The notes below the pieces were generated by a model, which did not search any database, was not told the DNA's origin, and worked only from the letters and a program-made list of their open reading frames with translations. The position numbers and the translations under genes are program-made. Shown here in pieces: positions 28,621-40,344 of a stretch of 64,000 bases of DNA. Where the stretch lies: NCBI RefSeq assembly GCF_004565475.1, contig NZ_SRHX01000004.1:62001-126000 (forward strand), read 5' to 3'. This DNA is from Lonepinella koalarum. Lineage in GTDB: Bacteria > Pseudomonadota > Gammaproteobacteria > Enterobacterales > Pasteurellaceae. How positions within the stretch are numbered: position 1 is the stretch's first letter; each line of letters opens with the position of its first letter.

Positions 28621-28777
28621 AGGGCGTGAATATTACCTTTTGAATGCCAATTAGTCAAAGGAAATTATCATTTTTTCTGCGAAAAGTCGATAATTTCATA
28701 AAAATTTATTTCTAACTTATCTCTACTCCATTTAGTAGAGTTAATTTTATTAATTTAAACAAAAATTTAACATGGTT

Positions 28778-28807
28778 TTACCTATGCTTTAAGATTAATG
28801 CTATAAT
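28778..28807 (+). promoter_or_regulatory. Probable sigma-70 promoter of psd
   Basis: A perfect TATAAT -10 box lies at 28802-28807 with TTACCT 18 bases upstream as a weak -35. It lies about 38 bases before the psd ATG. The whole 224-base gap between yceD and psd is AT-rich and otherwise empty. Confidence 0.5.
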
Positions 28808-28844
28808 AAAAATGGAGTGATTTTATTATTAAAAAGGAAAAACA

Positions 28845-29714
28845 ATGAATCAATTTAGCTATTGGCAACGTATTAAGGTTGCTTTGCAATATATTATGCC
28901 ACAACTTTATTTGACTCAATTAGCTGGCTGGTTGGCTAAACAAAAATGGGGAGCAATAACCCACTTTGCGATTAAATTATTTGCGAAAAAATACAAAGTG
29001 AATATGCAAGAAGCCACTAAAACTGAATTTCATGCTTATGACAGTTTTAATGAGTTTTTTGTTCGCTCTCTGGCAAAAAATGCGCGCCAAATTAACCAAG
29101 ATTCCACCGCACTTTGCTTACCCGCAGACGGTAAAATTAGCCAATGCGGTCATATTTCTGATAATTTATTATTACAAGCGAAAGGGCATTTTTTTAGCTT
29201 AAATGATCTGTTAGCGGAAGATCAAGAATTAGTCAATGAATTTAAAAACGGTGAGTTTGCTACTACTTATTTATCACCGAGTGATTATCACCGTGTACAT
29301 ATGCCTTGCAATGCCACTTTACGCAAAATGATTTACGTACCGGGAGATTTATTCTCCGTTAACCCGTTCTTAAATACCCACGTTCCTAATTTATTAGCGC
29401 GTAATGAACGTGTTATTTGTGTATTTGATACTGAATTTGGCAAAATGATCCAAATTCTGGTTGGCGCCACCATTACCGCGAGTATTAGTACTGCTTGGGC
29501 TGGTATCATTACACCACCACGTCCCAATGAAGTAAAAACTTGGACGTACGAAGGCGAAAATGCCATGAAATTACAGAAAGGTCAGGAAATGGGGGCATTT
29601 CAACTCGGTTCAACCGTTATTAATTTATTTCAATCTAATAAAGTCCGTTTAGCTGACAACTTAGATGTAGATTCTGTGACCCGTGTTGGTCAAGTTCTCG
29701 CTTACAAAAAATAA
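28845..29714 (+). CDS. psd: Phosphatidylserine decarboxylase proenzyme
   Basis: 289 residues. It decarboxylates phosphatidylserine to phosphatidylethanolamine at the inner membrane and needs a pyruvoyl group formed by self-cleavage. The cleavage motif LGST is present near residue 253 ([11 protein letters not shown]). The catalytic histidines are visible in LPADGKI-to-KGHFF and [21 protein letters not shown] precedes the ATG; fklB follows after 26 bases. Confidence 0.96.
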   Translation: MNQFSYWQRIKVALQYIMPQLYLTQLAGWLAKQKWGAITHFAIKLFAKKYKVNMQEATKTEFHAYDSFNEFFVRSLAKNARQINQDSTALCLPADGKISQCGHISDNLLLQAKGHFFSLNDLLAEDQELVNEFKNGEFATTYLSPSDYHRVHMPCNATLRKMIYVPGDLFSVNPFLNTHVPNLLARNERVICVFDTEFGKMIQILVGATITASISTAWAGIITPPRPNEVKTWTYEGENAMKLQKGQEMGAFQLGSTVINLFQSNKVRLADNLDVDSVTRVGQVLAYKK

Positions 29715-29740
29715 TCAACTCATAAAATAAAAGGAAAATT

Positions 29741-30367
29741 ATGTCAATTTTTGATTCAATTAAATTAGAAAGTACCGCAGAAAAAGGCGGTTATGGTATC
29801 GGTTTACAAATCGGTCAACAATTAGCGGACAGCGCAATGCAAGTGTCAGCAGAAGCAGTTGCTAAAGGTATTTATGATGTATTAAATCAAAATAAACCTG
29901 CTATTGCCCTAGAAGAAGTCAGCAAAGCTCTACAACAAATTCAACAACAAGCTCAAGAAGCAGCAAATGCACAATTTAAACAAATTGAACAGGAAGGTCG
30001 TGCATTTTTAGTGGAAAATGCCAAAAAAGACAATATAAAAGTCACCGAAACTGGCTTGCAATATGAAGTGATAACTGAAGGTAATGGCAATAAACCTACC
30101 CGTCAAGACAGCGTACGTGTACATTATACAGGTAAACTGATTAATGGTACGACTTTCGACAGCTCTGTGGTACGTGGCACGCCGGCAGAATTCCCTGTAA
30201 GCGGTGTTATTGCTGGTTGGACAGAAGCCCTCCAGTTAATGCCTGTAGGATCAAAATGGCGGTTAACTATTCCACATAATTTAGCCTATGGCGAACGTGG
30301 TGCAGGTCAGTCCATTCCACCGTTTAGTGTATTGGTGTTTGAAGTGGAATTATTGGATATTCTGTAA
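29741..30367 (+). CDS. fklB: FKBP-type peptidyl-prolyl isomerase FklB (FKBP22)
   Basis: 208 residues (E. coli FklB 206). The N-terminal half (residues 1-95) is the helical dimerisation domain with YGIGLQIGQQLADS; the C-terminal half is the FKBP fold with VHYTGKLINGTTFDSS, VIAGWTEALQLMPVGSKW and IPPFSVLVFEVELL. There is no signal sequence, so it is cytoplasmic. It ends in a hairpin terminator shared with ispH. Confidence 0.93.
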   Translation: MSIFDSIKLESTAEKGGYGIGLQIGQQLADSAMQVSAEAVAKGIYDVLNQNKPAIALEEVSKALQQIQQQAQEAANAQFKQIEQEGRAFLVENAKKDNIKVTETGLQYEVITEGNGNKPTRQDSVRVHYTGKLINGTTFDSSVVRGTPAEFPVSGVIAGWTEALQLMPVGSKWRLTIPHNLAYGERGAGQSIPPFSVLVFEVELLDIL

Positions 30368-30378
30368 TGCTAACCACA

Positions 30379-30408
30379 AAAAAATGCGGTATTTTTACCG
30401 CATTTTTC
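30379..30408. terminator. Bidirectional terminator between fklB and ispH
   Basis: AAAAATGCGGTA pairs with TACCGCATTTTT around a short T loop. It closes the convergent fklB and ispH genes. Confidence 0.8.
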
Positions 30409-30413
30409 TTATT

Positions 30414-31358
30414 CTAACTCACTTCCTTAATCCGCAATTCTTTTGGCACTTCAAAAACCGTATTTTCTTCACAGCCTTGTAGTTCTTCCACTTCAGTTAC
30501 CCCCAGCTCTTTTAAACGACTAATTACCGATTGAACTAACACTTCGGGAGCTGAAGCACCAGCTGTTAAGCCGATGGTTTCAACACCTTTTAACCATTCA
30601 GGATCAATATCGGTGGCATCGTCAAGCAATTTTGCGGGAGTTCCCATTCTATTCGATAACTCAGCTAAGCGGTTTGAATTAGATGAATTTTTGGAACCAA
30701 CCACAATCACCAAATCAGACTGCTCCGCTAACTCTCGTACTGCTTGTTGGCGGTTAGTGGTCGCATAACAAATATCATTTTTACGTGGACCTTGAATACT
30801 TGGGTATTTTTGTTTTAAAGCATCAATCACATCTGCCGTATCATCAATCGACAGCGTGGTTTGGGTCATAAAGGTTAAATCTTCGTCATCACGCAATTTA
30901 AGTTTAGCAATATCTTCCACATCTTCAATAAGAAAAATCCCACCATCATCATTATTATATTGTCCCATGGTACCTTGTACCTCAGGATGACCTTGATGTC
31001 CGATTAAAATAGCTTTAGTTCCCTTTTTACTGGCCCGTGCTACTTGCATATGCACTTTGGTTACTAACGGACAGGTCGCATCAAACACTTTTAATTCACG
31101 ATCTTTGGCCTCTTGGCGAACCGCTTGTGACACACCGTGCGCCGAGAAAATCACAATGGCACCATCGGGTACTTCACTCAATTCTTCCACAAAGATGGCC
31201 CCCCGATCCCGTAGCCCATTGACCACAAAACGATTATGTACCACTTCATGACGTACATAAATTGGTGCGCCATGAATTTCTAAAGCAAGTTCAACAATGC
31301 TAATCGCACGATCCACACCAGCACAGAATCCCCTAGGATTAGCTAAAATAATTTTCAT
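30414..31358 (-). CDS. ispH: 4-hydroxy-3-methylbut-2-enyl diphosphate reductase IspH
   Basis: 314 residues. It is the iron-sulfur enzyme that ends the MEP isoprenoid pathway by making IPP and DMAPP. The three cluster cysteines are in [11 protein letters not shown] (Cys 12), DATCPLVTK (about 96) and [11 protein letters not shown] (about 197). Its ATG overlaps the lspA stop codon by one base (TAATG), so the two are translationally coupled. Confidence 0.96.
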   Translation of the reverse strand: MKIILANPRGFCAGVDRAISIVELALEIHGAPIYVRHEVVHNRFVVNGLRDRGAIFVEELSEVPDGAIVIFSAHGVSQAVRQEAKDRELKVFDATCPLVTKVHMQVARASKKGTKAILIGHQGHPEVQGTMGQYNNDDGGIFLIEDVEDIAKLKLRDDEDLTFMTQTTLSIDDTADVIDALKQKYPSIQGPRKNDICYATTNRQQAVRELAEQSDLVIVVGSKNSSNSNRLAELSNRMGTPAKLLDDATDIDPEWLKGVETIGLTAGASAPEVLVQSVISRLKELGVTEVEELQGCEENTVFEVPKELRIKEVS

Positions 31359-31858
31359 TACTTTTTCTCACTCTTTTTCTTGTCACCGTTTTTTAATGCA
31401 TCTAGCACTAATAAACCAGCCCCCACACAAATGGCAATATCCGCCACATTAAACACAGGATAATGCCAATCTTGCCAATAAAAGTCAAAAAAATCTACCA
31501 CAAAACCATGATACATTCGATCCACCATATTGCCTAATGCGCCACCAATAATTAAAGCATAAGCGGAATTTTGCAGTTTTTGAAGTGCGGTGTTTTTTTG
31601 TAAAAAATAAATTAATATGGCAGAAATAATTAATGCCAATCCAATAAAAAAGTATTTTTGCCAACCACTGTGATCAGCTAAGAAACTAAACGCTGCACCT
31701 GTATTGCGGGCATAGGTTAAATTAAAGATCGGGAGTATGTTGATACTTTCGTAGAGTTGAAAATTTGTGACGATCAGGTATTTGGTCGCAAGATCGGCGA
31801 TAAAGGCGATCAGGGAGAGATAGAGGTAATGTAAGCCGTTTTTGTTTTGTTTTAACAT
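31358..31858 (-). CDS. lspA: Lipoprotein signal peptidase LspA
   Basis: 166 residues, four membrane segments. It removes the signal peptide of prolipoproteins after Lgt action. The two catalytic aspartates are in [10 protein letters not shown] and FNVADIAIC. It lies in the usual ileS-lspA-ispH order, but about 310 bases of repeats separate it from ileS, so this operon has been invaded by repeats. Confidence 0.96.
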   Translation of the reverse strand: MLKQNKNGLHYLYLSLIAFIADLATKYLIVTNFQLYESINILPIFNLTYARNTGAAFSFLADHSGWQKYFFIGLALIISAILIYFLQKNTALQKLQNSAYALIIGGALGNMVDRMYHGFVVDFFDFYWQDWHYPVFNVADIAICVGAGLLVLDALKNGDKKKSEKK

Positions 31859-31877
31859 AATTATTTAGGTTTTAATT

Positions 31878-32085
31878 AAAATCGGATTTCGCCGATGGCG
31901 ACTTACTTTTTCTTTGCTCGTGCAAAGCAAAAGTAAGCAAAAAGAAACACGCCCCGACTTCACCGCTTTTCTTGGCTTAGTTGAAATTTTTTTAACGGTA
32001 AAATCGCAACTCGCTACGCTCAAACATGGCGATTTTACCTAAAAATTTCAAGTCGCCAAGGCGGTTCAGACGGGGACCCCCGTTA
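31878..32085 (+). repeat. 205-bp dispersed repeat, copy A
   Basis: It matches 54152-54358 in the same orientation over its whole length, with scattered substitutions. It starts with a CGGATTTCGCCG hairpin, then a long stem (CTTACTTTT with AAAAGTAAG around CTTTGC/GCAAAG), a conserved ACTTCACCG segment, a second stem (GGTAAAATCGC with GCGATTTTACC) and ends AAGGCGGTTCAGACGGGG. No gene is supported in it. It lies between ileS and lspA. Confidence 0.8.
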
Positions 32086-32126
32086 CATCCGTATCTGTTA
32101 TATTTACTACGAAAATTACGCCCATT

Positions 32127-32162
32127 ATCCCCTCTCCCTATGGGAGAGGGTTAGGGTGAGGG
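32127..32162. repeat. REP-like hairpin
   Basis: CCCTCTCCC and GGGAGAGGG face each other across three bases, followed by TTAGGGTGAGGG. This CCCTCTCC / GGTTAGGGTGAGGG pattern is a widespread REP-like repeat of Gram-negative genomes. It lies directly after the ileS stop codon and may act as a transcript end or stabiliser. Confidence 0.6.
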
Positions 32163-32169
32163 TTTTCAC

Positions 32170-34974
32170 CTACGCAAATTTTCTCACTTCGCCGTTGCCG
32201 TTGACGTTTTCTTCGCAGCGTGAACAGAGTGTGTTTTCTGTTGGGCTGTCGGAATAGTGCCAGCAGCGTGGACATTTGTGATTAGCAGAATGAATGACTT
32301 TGATCGCCAAACCTTTTACTTCGCCCTCGGCAACATCGGCTGCTGCCAATGGTTTAACATCTGCTTTTGAAGTAATCGTCACGAAACGTAATTCATTGCC
32401 AAGTTTTGCAAGTAAACGTGCGTATTCGTCATTGGCAAAAATCGTCACTTCTGCTTCCAAGCCACCACCGATTATTTTGTCGTTACGGGCAGTTTCTAAC
32501 ACACGGTTGATTTCATCACGCACCGTTAAAATTTGTTGCCAGTAAGCGTCATCAAACTGTTCATTTGAATCTAACGCAAATAAGCCATCGTAAAATTCTT
32601 CGGTAAATACAAATTCGCTACGTTCACCCGGAATATAGTGCCAGATTTCATCAGCGGTAAAGGACAAAATTGGGGCAATCCAACGTACTAAGGCTTCGGC
32701 AATATGCCATAAAGCGGTCTGGCAGCTACGGCGGGCAAGGCTGTCCGCTTTGGTGGTGTATTGACGGTCTTTGATAATATCCAAATAGAATGAACCCATT
32801 TCGATCGAACAGAACTTCATCAAACGTTGCACCACAGCATGGAATTGATAGTTGTCGTAACTGTCTTTAATTTCATTTTGCGCCTGCAAAGCACAATCCA
32901 CCGCCCAACGGTCTAAAGAAATCATTTCTTCAGGTTTAACTAAATCCCGTGTTGGCTCAAAACCGTTTAAGTTTGCCAATAAAAAGCGAGCGGTGTTGCG
33001 AATACGGCGATAGCTGTCGGCAGTGCGTTTGAGAATTTCATCGGACACCGTCATTTCGCCTGTATAATCAGTGGCTGCGACCCAAAGGCGTAAAATATCG
33101 CTGCCGAATTTATCGATCACCTGTTGCGGTGTAACAATATTACCGATAGATTTCGACATCTTGCGACCTTGACCGTCCACCGTGAAACCGTGCGTCAATA
33201 CTTGCTTATACGGGGCTTTGTTATCCGTAGCGGTCGAAAGCATTAAAGACGACATAAACCAACCGCGGTGTTGATCCGATCCTTCAAGATACATATCAGG
33301 CTCATTACCGTGAAATTCTGGACGGAACGGTGCGACCGAAGAATAGGTTGATCCTGAATCAAACCATACATCAAGGGTATCAGGCACTTTGTGGTAATTT
33401 GCTGCATCGTCACCAAGCAGGTCTTTTGGATCGAGATCCCACCAAGCCTGAATGCCTTTTTGTTCCACCAATTTTGCTACTTGCTCAATTAATTCTTGGG
33501 TACGTGGATGCAATTGTTCGGTTTCGTTATGAATAAATAACGCCACTGGCACCCCCCAAGTACGTTGACGTGAGATACACCAGTCTGGGCGGTTTTCCAC
33601 CATTTTTTCAATACGGGCTTGACCCCAATCTGGAATCCAACGTACTTTTTTGATTTCACTTAACGCCTGTTGACGTAATCCTTTCACTTCCATACCGATA
33701 AACCATTGTGGCGTGGCACGGAAAATCACAGGGGTTTTGTGTCGCCAACAATGCGGATAGCTGTGACGAATTTTTTCCAATTTGAGTAACGCACCGACTT
33801 CTTGTAATTTTTCCAGCACTTTGCCGTTAGCTTCAAATACGCCAAGCCCTGCAAAAAATTCAGTTGTGCTAATAAATTTACCATCATTACCGACCAAACC
33901 TGCCATACCAATATCATATTGACGAGCGATTACATAGTCGTCCTGACCATGATCGGGAGCGGTATGCACCAACCCCGTACCGCCGTCAAGGGTAACGTGT
34001 TCGCCTAAAATAAACGGCACTTGGTAAGCATAAAACGGGTGATTGAATGGCAATAATTCAAGCGCTGAACCTTTGGCGGAACCAAGCACTTTCCAATTTT
34101 CTACCCCAATGGCTTTCGCCACAGATTCGACCAATTCTTTGGCGAGAATCAAACGTTCGTCACCGAATTGCACGACTTGATAGTCAAATTCTGCATTCAA
34201 CGCAATGGCTTTATTGGATGGAATAGTCCAAGGGGTAGTCGTCCAAATCACCGCTGATAATTTGCCTGAGCCTTTTTCATTCAAATTAAAGGCTTTTTCC
34301 ACCGTACTTTCATCGGCGGCTGGGAATTTCACATAAATAGACGGTGAGGTTTTATCTTCATATTCCACTTCCGCTTCGGAAAGCGAAGAGGCACAATCCA
34401 AACACCAATACACTGGTTTTGCCCCTTTGTACAAATGCCCGTTCGCCACCGCTTTACCGAAAGCACGAATAATATTGGCTTCGGTAGTAAAGTTCATGGT
34501 TAAATAAGGATTATCCCAATCGCCAATCACGCCCAAACGGATAAAATCTTTTTTCTGCCCTTCCACCTGTTCACGGGCGTATTTACGACATTCTTCACGA
34601 AATTCTGCGGCAGTCACTTTTTGATTCGGCTTACCCACTAAGGCTTCTACTTTTAACTCAATCGGCAAACCATGGCAGTCCCAACCGGGGATATAAGGCG
34701 AATCATAACCCAAAGAGGTTTTGGATTTAACAATCATATCCTTTAAAATTTTATTCACCGCATGACCGATATGAATCGTCCCGTTGGCATAGGGAGGACC
34801 GTCATGCAAAATAAAAGTTTTTTTGCCTTTGCCCGCTTGACGGATTTTGCCATACAGATTCTTATCGTACCAATTTTTTAACATGGCTGGCTCACGCTTG
34901 GCTAAATCCCCACGCATTGGAAAACCTGTTTCAGGCAGGTTTAAGGTATTTTTGTAATCAACTTGTTCTGACAT
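32170..34974 (-). CDS. ileS: Isoleucyl-tRNA synthetase
   Basis: 934 residues, class I synthetase. The HIGH site reads [10 protein letters not shown] near residue 64 and KMSKS reads RKMSKSIGN near residue 602. The editing domain lies between them ([17 protein letters not shown]). The C-terminal zinc ribbon has CPRCW and CSRCEENV. Length and motifs match the bacterial type sensitive to mupirocin; sensitivity itself is not shown. Confidence 0.97.
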   Translation of the reverse strand: MSEQVDYKNTLNLPETGFPMRGDLAKREPAMLKNWYDKNLYGKIRQAGKGKKTFILHDGPPYANGTIHIGHAVNKILKDMIVKSKTSLGYDSPYIPGWDCHGLPIELKVEALVGKPNQKVTAAEFREECRKYAREQVEGQKKDFIRLGVIGDWDNPYLTMNFTTEANIIRAFGKAVANGHLYKGAKPVYWCLDCASSLSEAEVEYEDKTSPSIYVKFPAADESTVEKAFNLNEKGSGKLSAVIWTTTPWTIPSNKAIALNAEFDYQVVQFGDERLILAKELVESVAKAIGVENWKVLGSAKGSALELLPFNHPFYAYQVPFILGEHVTLDGGTGLVHTAPDHGQDDYVIARQYDIGMAGLVGNDGKFISTTEFFAGLGVFEANGKVLEKLQEVGALLKLEKIRHSYPHCWRHKTPVIFRATPQWFIGMEVKGLRQQALSEIKKVRWIPDWGQARIEKMVENRPDWCISRQRTWGVPVALFIHNETEQLHPRTQELIEQVAKLVEQKGIQAWWDLDPKDLLGDDAANYHKVPDTLDVWFDSGSTYSSVAPFRPEFHGNEPDMYLEGSDQHRGWFMSSLMLSTATDNKAPYKQVLTHGFTVDGQGRKMSKSIGNIVTPQQVIDKFGSDILRLWVAATDYTGEMTVSDEILKRTADSYRRIRNTARFLLANLNGFEPTRDLVKPEEMISLDRWAVDCALQAQNEIKDSYDNYQFHAVVQRLMKFCSIEMGSFYLDIIKDRQYTTKADSLARRSCQTALWHIAEALVRWIAPILSFTADEIWHYIPGERSEFVFTEEFYDGLFALDSNEQFDDAYWQQILTVRDEINRVLETARNDKIIGGGLEAEVTIFANDEYARLLAKLGNELRFVTITSKADVKPLAAADVAEGEVKGLAIKVIHSANHKCPRCWHYSDSPTENTLCSRCEENVNGNGEVRKFA

Positions 34975-35080
34975 ATTTTTACCAATTTATAAATTTAAAT
35001 AACAGAGATTGCATTAATCTAAAATTAACACACAGGAATGCACGCATTATACGCTGAAATGATGGAATATTAAAGGCAGA

Positions 35081-35697
<617 letters not shown>

Positions 35698-35700
35698 ATG

Positions 35701-36552
35701 TTAAACACTAAACGGATACTTAATCGGCTCATGACACTGATACCCCACCACATTAAAATCATCCATCGTCACCCAAGTTTCTAAATCTTCAAGGCTTTTA
35801 ATATCAGGATTAATCTCTAATTTTGGTGATGGAAAGGGTTCACGTTTTAACTGCACATCACGCATCAATTCCAGCTGATCTTCATAAATATGCGCATTGA
35901 CAATTTTATGATAAGCCTTACCCGCTTTTTTGCCGCTAATCTGTGCCATTAAGGCGAGAAAAGTAAATACCTGAATTTGATTAAAATTCAAGCCTAACGG
36001 CACATCACAAGAACGTTGATAACTAGTTAAATACAGGGTATCACCTAGTAACGAAAAAGTGTGATTGTACATACAAGGTCGTAAACAACCGAGATCAATT
36101 TCGCCCGGATTCAAAAACGTCAAAATCTCGCCACGATCATCAATGCCTTTGCTTAAATGATTAACAATTTTACGCAACTGATCTACGGTTTCACCGTTCG
36201 GCTTTTGCCAACGTCTTCCTTGTACGCCGTAAACCCGTCCCATATCGTCCGTACCTTTGCGGTTCGGATTATTTAACCATGCTTGATTTTCATTGGCATT
36301 AGCGTCCCAAGTTTTTGCTCCCAGTTTGCGAAAATCGGAGGCATTATCATAACCGCGGAGATAACCTAAAAATTCTGCAATAGCCGCTTTCCAATAACTT
36401 TTTCGGGTGGTAATAATCGGAAATTGATTATACGCTACATCATATTCCAGATCGGCATTGATCACGGTTAAACAACGTTTTCCTGTTCGCTCGTTCTCAA
36501 TCCAAGTGCCTTCGTCAATAATGCGTTGACATAAATTTAAATATTGTTGCAT
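35701..36552 (-). CDS. thyA: Thymidylate synthase
   Basis: 283 residues, the same length as H. influenzae ThyA. It methylates dUMP with methylene-tetrahydrofolate. The catalytic cysteine is in [13 protein letters not shown], where the common PCHAFFQF block is altered as in other Haemophilus-type enzymes. [11 protein letters not shown] and [12 protein letters not shown] bind substrate and fit the family. It follows lgt by 9 bases. Confidence 0.95.
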   Translation of the reverse strand: MQQYLNLCQRIIDEGTWIENERTGKRCLTVINADLEYDVAYNQFPIITTRKSYWKAAIAEFLGYLRGYDNASDFRKLGAKTWDANANENQAWLNNPNRKGTDDMGRVYGVQGRRWQKPNGETVDQLRKIVNHLSKGIDDRGEILTFLNPGEIDLGCLRPCMYNHTFSLLGDTLYLTSYQRSCDVPLGLNFNQIQVFTFLALMAQISGKKAGKAYHKIVNAHIYEDQLELMRDVQLKREPFPSPKLEINPDIKSLEDLETWVTMDDFNVVGYQCHEPIKYPFSV

Positions 36553-36561
36553 AAAAACTCC

Positions 36562-37374
36562 CTATTTTTTCACCGCACTTTTACGGTACGCCCACCACAT
36601 AATAATCACCCCACCGAGAATCATAGGTAAACACAGAAGCTGTCCACGTGTAATCAGATCTTGAGCAGTATTAACATGATGATCAATTTCTCGTACATAC
36701 TCCACTAAGAAACGGAAACAACCATAGCCAATCAAGAATAACCCTGACACCGACCCCATTGGGCGTGGCTTACGAATAAATAAATTTAACATAACAAATA
36801 ACACCACGCCTTCCAAAATGGCTTCGTATAATTGAGACGGATGCAATGGAATATTTCCTTGATAACCATAAGGATACATAGCCCAAGGCACTGCATCTAG
36901 ATTTTCTACTGGTCGCCCCCAAAGTTCGTTGTTGATAAAATTACCTAAACGCCCTAACCCTAAACCAAATGGCACGAGTGGTGCAATCAGATCAGCTGTT
37001 TGCCAGAAACTGCGTTTTTGCCGTACTGATGTGAGTATCATGGCTAAAATCACCCCGATTAATCCACCATGGAAAGACATTCCACCTTCCCAAATACGGA
37101 ATAAATAGAGTGGATCCTGTAGAAATTTATCAAAGCTATAGAAAAATACATCGCCAATCCGTCCACCTAAAATCACGCCCGCAAAACAGCTATATAACAG
37201 CTGATCAAATTGATCCATATTCCATTCATCGGGGGAATGTTTTACCCGTCGCATACCGAGCCAATAGGCAAAACCAAAGCCCAATAAATACATAACCCCA
37301 TACCAATGTAAACTAAGAGGACCAAGCGAAAAAGCAACGGGATCAATATAGGGTAAATGAATAAAATCGTGCAT
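36562..37374 (-). CDS. lgt: Prolipoprotein diacylglyceryl transferase
   Basis: 270 residues, seven membrane segments. It adds diacylglycerol to the lipobox cysteine, the step before LspA. The Lgt signature [17 protein letters not shown] is present near residue 140, with HPSQLYEA and the SLHWYGVMY start. It lies in the run rppH-tauE-lgt-thyA. Confidence 0.96.
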   Translation of the reverse strand: MHDFIHLPYIDPVAFSLGPLSLHWYGVMYLLGFGFAYWLGMRRVKHSPDEWNMDQFDQLLYSCFAGVILGGRIGDVFFYSFDKFLQDPLYLFRIWEGGMSFHGGLIGVILAMILTSVRQKRSFWQTADLIAPLVPFGLGLGRLGNFINNELWGRPVENLDAVPWAMYPYGYQGNIPLHPSQLYEAILEGVVLFVMLNLFIRKPRPMGSVSGLFLIGYGCFRFLVEYVREIDHHVNTAQDLITRGQLLCLPMILGGVIIMWWAYRKSAVKK

Positions 37375-37389
37375 AAATTCCTTTTTAAA

Positions 37390-38181
37390 TTAGTTAATAA
37401 ACATTTTTAATGCCACAAAAATCAAAAATACCGCAAAACAACGTTTTAACGTAACAACAGGTAAACGATTGGTTACCGTCACACCTAATTTGGTGGTAAA
37501 CATGGATGTTAAAGTAATACCTAATACCGCAGGTAAATAAACATAACCTAACGACCATTCTGGCATACTGTCTAGATTCCAACCGCTTGAAATATAACTT
37601 AATGAACCAGAAATAGCCAATAACATACCACAAAACGAAGACGAACCAATGGCTTGTTTCATTTCATAACCACGAGCGTTCAAAAATGGCACAATAAAAC
37701 CACCGCCACCAATACCGGCAAAGCTGGACGCAATGCCAATCAATCCTCCGCCGATGATGGCTGACTGCGTCGTCAACGGTTTATTTTGCATTTTGGATTT
37801 AGCTGACAATATCATTTTGACCGCTAAATATACCACCAAACAAGCAAAAATTTTACTGGAATAGGCTTTAGGTAGCTGGCTGACAAAAAAACTGGCTAAA
37901 TAGGTTGCTACCATAATAGACGGCGCAAAAACTTTTAAGGATGACCAAATAATATTACCTGATTTATAATGATTATAGGCGGAAGATGCTCCCGTAATAA
38001 TAATCGTGGTAAATGATGTGCCTAATGCCACCGACATCAGCATATGATCGGGAATACCCATCATAGGCAATAAATACACTAACACCGGCACAATCACTAA
38101 ACCGCCACCGATACCAAATAAGCCGGCTAAAAAACCGACTACACAGCCCACCACAAGGCAAATTAATAAAAACTCAAGCAT
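37390..38181 (-). CDS. TSUP (TauE/SafE) family membrane permease
   Basis: 263 residues with about eight membrane segments and the internal duplication typical of TSUP proteins: FLAGLFGIGGGLVIVPVLVYLLP at the start and ASSFAGIGGGGFIVPFLNARG in the middle. The family exports sulfite, sulfoacetate or related anions; the substrate here is unknown. It is one base from rppH and 15 bases from lgt, the order seen in H. influenzae. Confidence 0.9.
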   Translation of the reverse strand: MLEFLLICLVVGCVVGFLAGLFGIGGGLVIVPVLVYLLPMMGIPDHMLMSVALGTSFTTIIITGASSAYNHYKSGNIIWSSLKVFAPSIMVATYLASFFVSQLPKAYSSKIFACLVVYLAVKMILSAKSKMQNKPLTTQSAIIGGGLIGIASSFAGIGGGGFIVPFLNARGYEMKQAIGSSSFCGMLLAISGSLSYISSGWNLDSMPEWSLGYVYLPAVLGITLTSMFTTKLGVTVTNRLPVVTLKRCFAVFLIFVALKMFIN

Positions 38182-38182
38182 T

Positions 38183-38803
38183 TTAATATCTCCGTTTTTT
38201 CTTGGTTTTCTGTTGAGATTTATGATAATAAGGAGAATGATTCAGCATTTCTTTTGCTTTCTCTTTTAGGCTAACCTGTTCAACTTTTAAATGCGGTGTT
38301 TTTTGCCTCAATAATACCTCAGTTTTGTTTGGATCAAATAAGACCAAAGCAAATTCTTTCATGGCTTTACGATACACTTCACGTTTAAATGACACCACTT
38401 GACGTACGGGATACCAAAAACTCACCCAACGCCAACCATCAAATTCTGGGATTTTACTACAATTCATATCAATGCTCTGGTCATCAATCATCAACTGCAA
38501 CAAAAACCATTTTTGTTTCTGTCCAATGCACATAGGCTTACTATCATGACGTAATAAGCGTTTCGGCAATTTATAACGTAACCAATGTTTTGACGAACAA
38601 ACAATACGCACATCTTTCTTGCTTAAACCCACTTCTTCATACAATTCACGATACATTGCTTGCTCAGGGGTTTCATTATCATTGATCCCCCCTTGCGGAA
38701 ATTGCCACGAATTCTGTCCGTACCTTTTTGCCCACAGCACCTGTCCATTTTGATTACAAATGACAATGCCAACATTCGGACGGTAGCCATCGGAATCGAT
38801 CAC
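38183..38803 (-). CDS. rppH: RNA 5'-pyrophosphohydrolase RppH
   Basis: 206 residues; E. coli RppH has 176, and the extra part is a basic C-terminal tail ending [12 protein letters not shown]. It removes pyrophosphate from mRNA 5' ends and starts RNase E decay. The start [17 protein letters not shown] is diagnostic, and the Nudix box reads [20 protein letters not shown] with REL-x-EE intact. Confidence 0.95.
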   Translation of the reverse strand: MIDSDGYRPNVGIVICNQNGQVLWAKRYGQNSWQFPQGGINDNETPEQAMYRELYEEVGLSKKDVRIVCSSKHWLRYKLPKRLLRHDSKPMCIGQKQKWFLLQLMIDDQSIDMNCSKIPEFDGWRWVSFWYPVRQVVSFKREVYRKAMKEFALVLFDPNKTEVLLRQKTPHLKVEQVSLKEKAKEMLNHSPYYHKSQQKTKKKRRY

Positions 38804-39377
38804 TATCGTTTACCCTTAATTATTTTGATCTAAAATATAGTGTGGAATTATGGCACAATCTGGGATTTTAGCCAACATTATATGGATTTTTATCTTTATA
38901 AGACTCTTTTATTAGTATTGTGCATAACTCTGTGTATAAATCAGACAAAACCATTGCATAATGCAAAATAACCCTGTTTAAATACCAACAATGTTTTATT
39001 AAACAAGGTATTTTTGATTTTTGTTTAAAGCTTAAGCATAAAAAATAATAAAAAAATTACACCGCACTTTTCCACAGAACAATACACAAATTGTTCCTGT
39101 ATAGCTTTACACCATTGATGAAATTAAACACAATCAAAAGGTTTATTCCATCTCACTGTGGATAAAATTGTGACTGGTTCAATAATAAAACAGAAGAACT
39201 CTCATCAGTTAATTAAATTATGATATTTTATTGTTAATATTCAACGAGATAGATCGATGAACTAAAGTAAAATATGAAATCACAAGAAAACAAATAAAAG
39301 TAGTTCATTTTTTAGCCATACAATTAACCCTACACTTTCATGTAGGGTCACGCATGTTACGGAGTAACTGTACAGAA
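38804..39377. other. 574-base intergenic region without a supported gene
   Basis: Very AT-rich DNA upstream of rppH and downstream of the yafJ-like gene. It holds an uptake sequence (about 39060-39070), a long weak hairpin (AATACC to GGTATT with an inner TGTTT/AAACA, about 38978-39010) and near its end the hairpin repeat at 39327-39368. I see no open frame with codon use or a ribosome-binding site. A small RNA cannot be excluded. Confidence 0.5.
39327..39368. repeat. Second copy of the short-hairpin repeat
   Basis: ACCCTACA/TGTAGGGT around CTTTCA (39327-39348) and GTTAC-GGA-GTAAC (39356-39368). Both hairpins match those at 35592-35662 with paired substitutions. It lies directly after the stop codon of the yafJ-like gene and could also act as its 3' end. 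Confidence 0.6.
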
Positions 39378-40214
39378 TTATGAACAATCATTCACTATAC
39401 GATCTCCCAAAGTACCATCATCAATAATGGCTTTTTCAACACCAATAATTTCTTTGACTTTTTCACCATTTTTAAAAAATACAAAACCACCACTAAGCAT
39501 TTTGGTCCATTTTTCATCTTTGGTTAACGGAAAAGTAGCAATAATGGTCACTTTGTCACCATCTTTAGCATAATCATTAAAATCAATCACGCTTTCATCA
39601 TCAATCCGTTGAGCCTTACCGAAAGGCGCTTGGCGAGTAAGATAATGAAGATTTGTGGCACAATGTCCTATCATCCATTCGCCATTCGATAGGATAAAAT
39701 TAAAGGTACCATGTTGGGCTAAAAATTCCGTTACTTCTTGTACAGCGGCAAAAATTTCTTGTTCCACCGGTTTACGAGAAAAACGTCTTTTTAAGAATTC
39801 TGCCATATAACAAAATGCGGCTTCGGAATCTGTTGAGCCAATTGGCTGGCAAAAACGTCCTGTCATATCTGGCAAATCATGCAAATTACCATTATGCGCA
39901 AATACCCAATTTTCACCCCAAATTTCACGAATAAAAGGATGAGTATTTTCAATATCTACACTACCTTGGGTTGCTTTACGAATATGCGCAATCACATTTA
40001 ATGACTTAATGTCATATTGCTTAACGCAATCACCGATCGGTGATAATGAAGCGGGACGATTATCCCGAAAAACACGGACTCCCTTGCCTTCAAAAAAAGC
40101 GATGCCAAAACCATCCGAATGACTATCGGTTAAACCGGCACGACGGCGAAAACCTTCAAAAGAAAACACAATATCTGTTGGCGTATTGCAATTCATCCCT
40201 AATAACTGACACAT
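39378..40214 (-). CDS. Class II glutamine amidotransferase, YafJ-like
   Basis: 278 residues. The N-terminal nucleophile is Cys 2 (MCQLLGMNCNTP), followed by SHSDGFGIAFFEG, HIRKATQGSV and the WVFAHNGNL block, all typical of the GATase II fold. The family resembles E. coli YafJ, for which no acceptor reaction is established. It stands alone; no biosynthetic partner is adjacent. Confidence 0.88.
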   Translation of the reverse strand: MCQLLGMNCNTPTDIVFSFEGFRRRAGLTDSHSDGFGIAFFEGKGVRVFRDNRPASLSPIGDCVKQYDIKSLNVIAHIRKATQGSVDIENTHPFIREIWGENWVFAHNGNLHDLPDMTGRFCQPIGSTDSEAAFCYMAEFLKRRFSRKPVEQEIFAAVQEVTEFLAQHGTFNFILSNGEWMIGHCATNLHYLTRQAPFGKAQRIDDESVIDFNDYAKDGDKVTIIATFPLTKDEKWTKMLSGGFVFFKNGEKVKEIIGVEKAIIDDGTLGDRIVNDCS

Positions 40215-40344
40215 AATAAAAACCTAGAAATAAAAACCCTATAATTGATACCGATTTAACACGATAATTTTAAAATTTACAATATTTTTTGAAAAAATTT
40301 TTAGATCAAATTCGCATGAAAAACGGTAAAAAATTATAACAACA

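Noticed and set aside
31880-32085. Protein-coding gene in the 205-bp repeat
   Set aside because: Frames are not kept between copies A and B, and the substitutions follow stems rather than codons.
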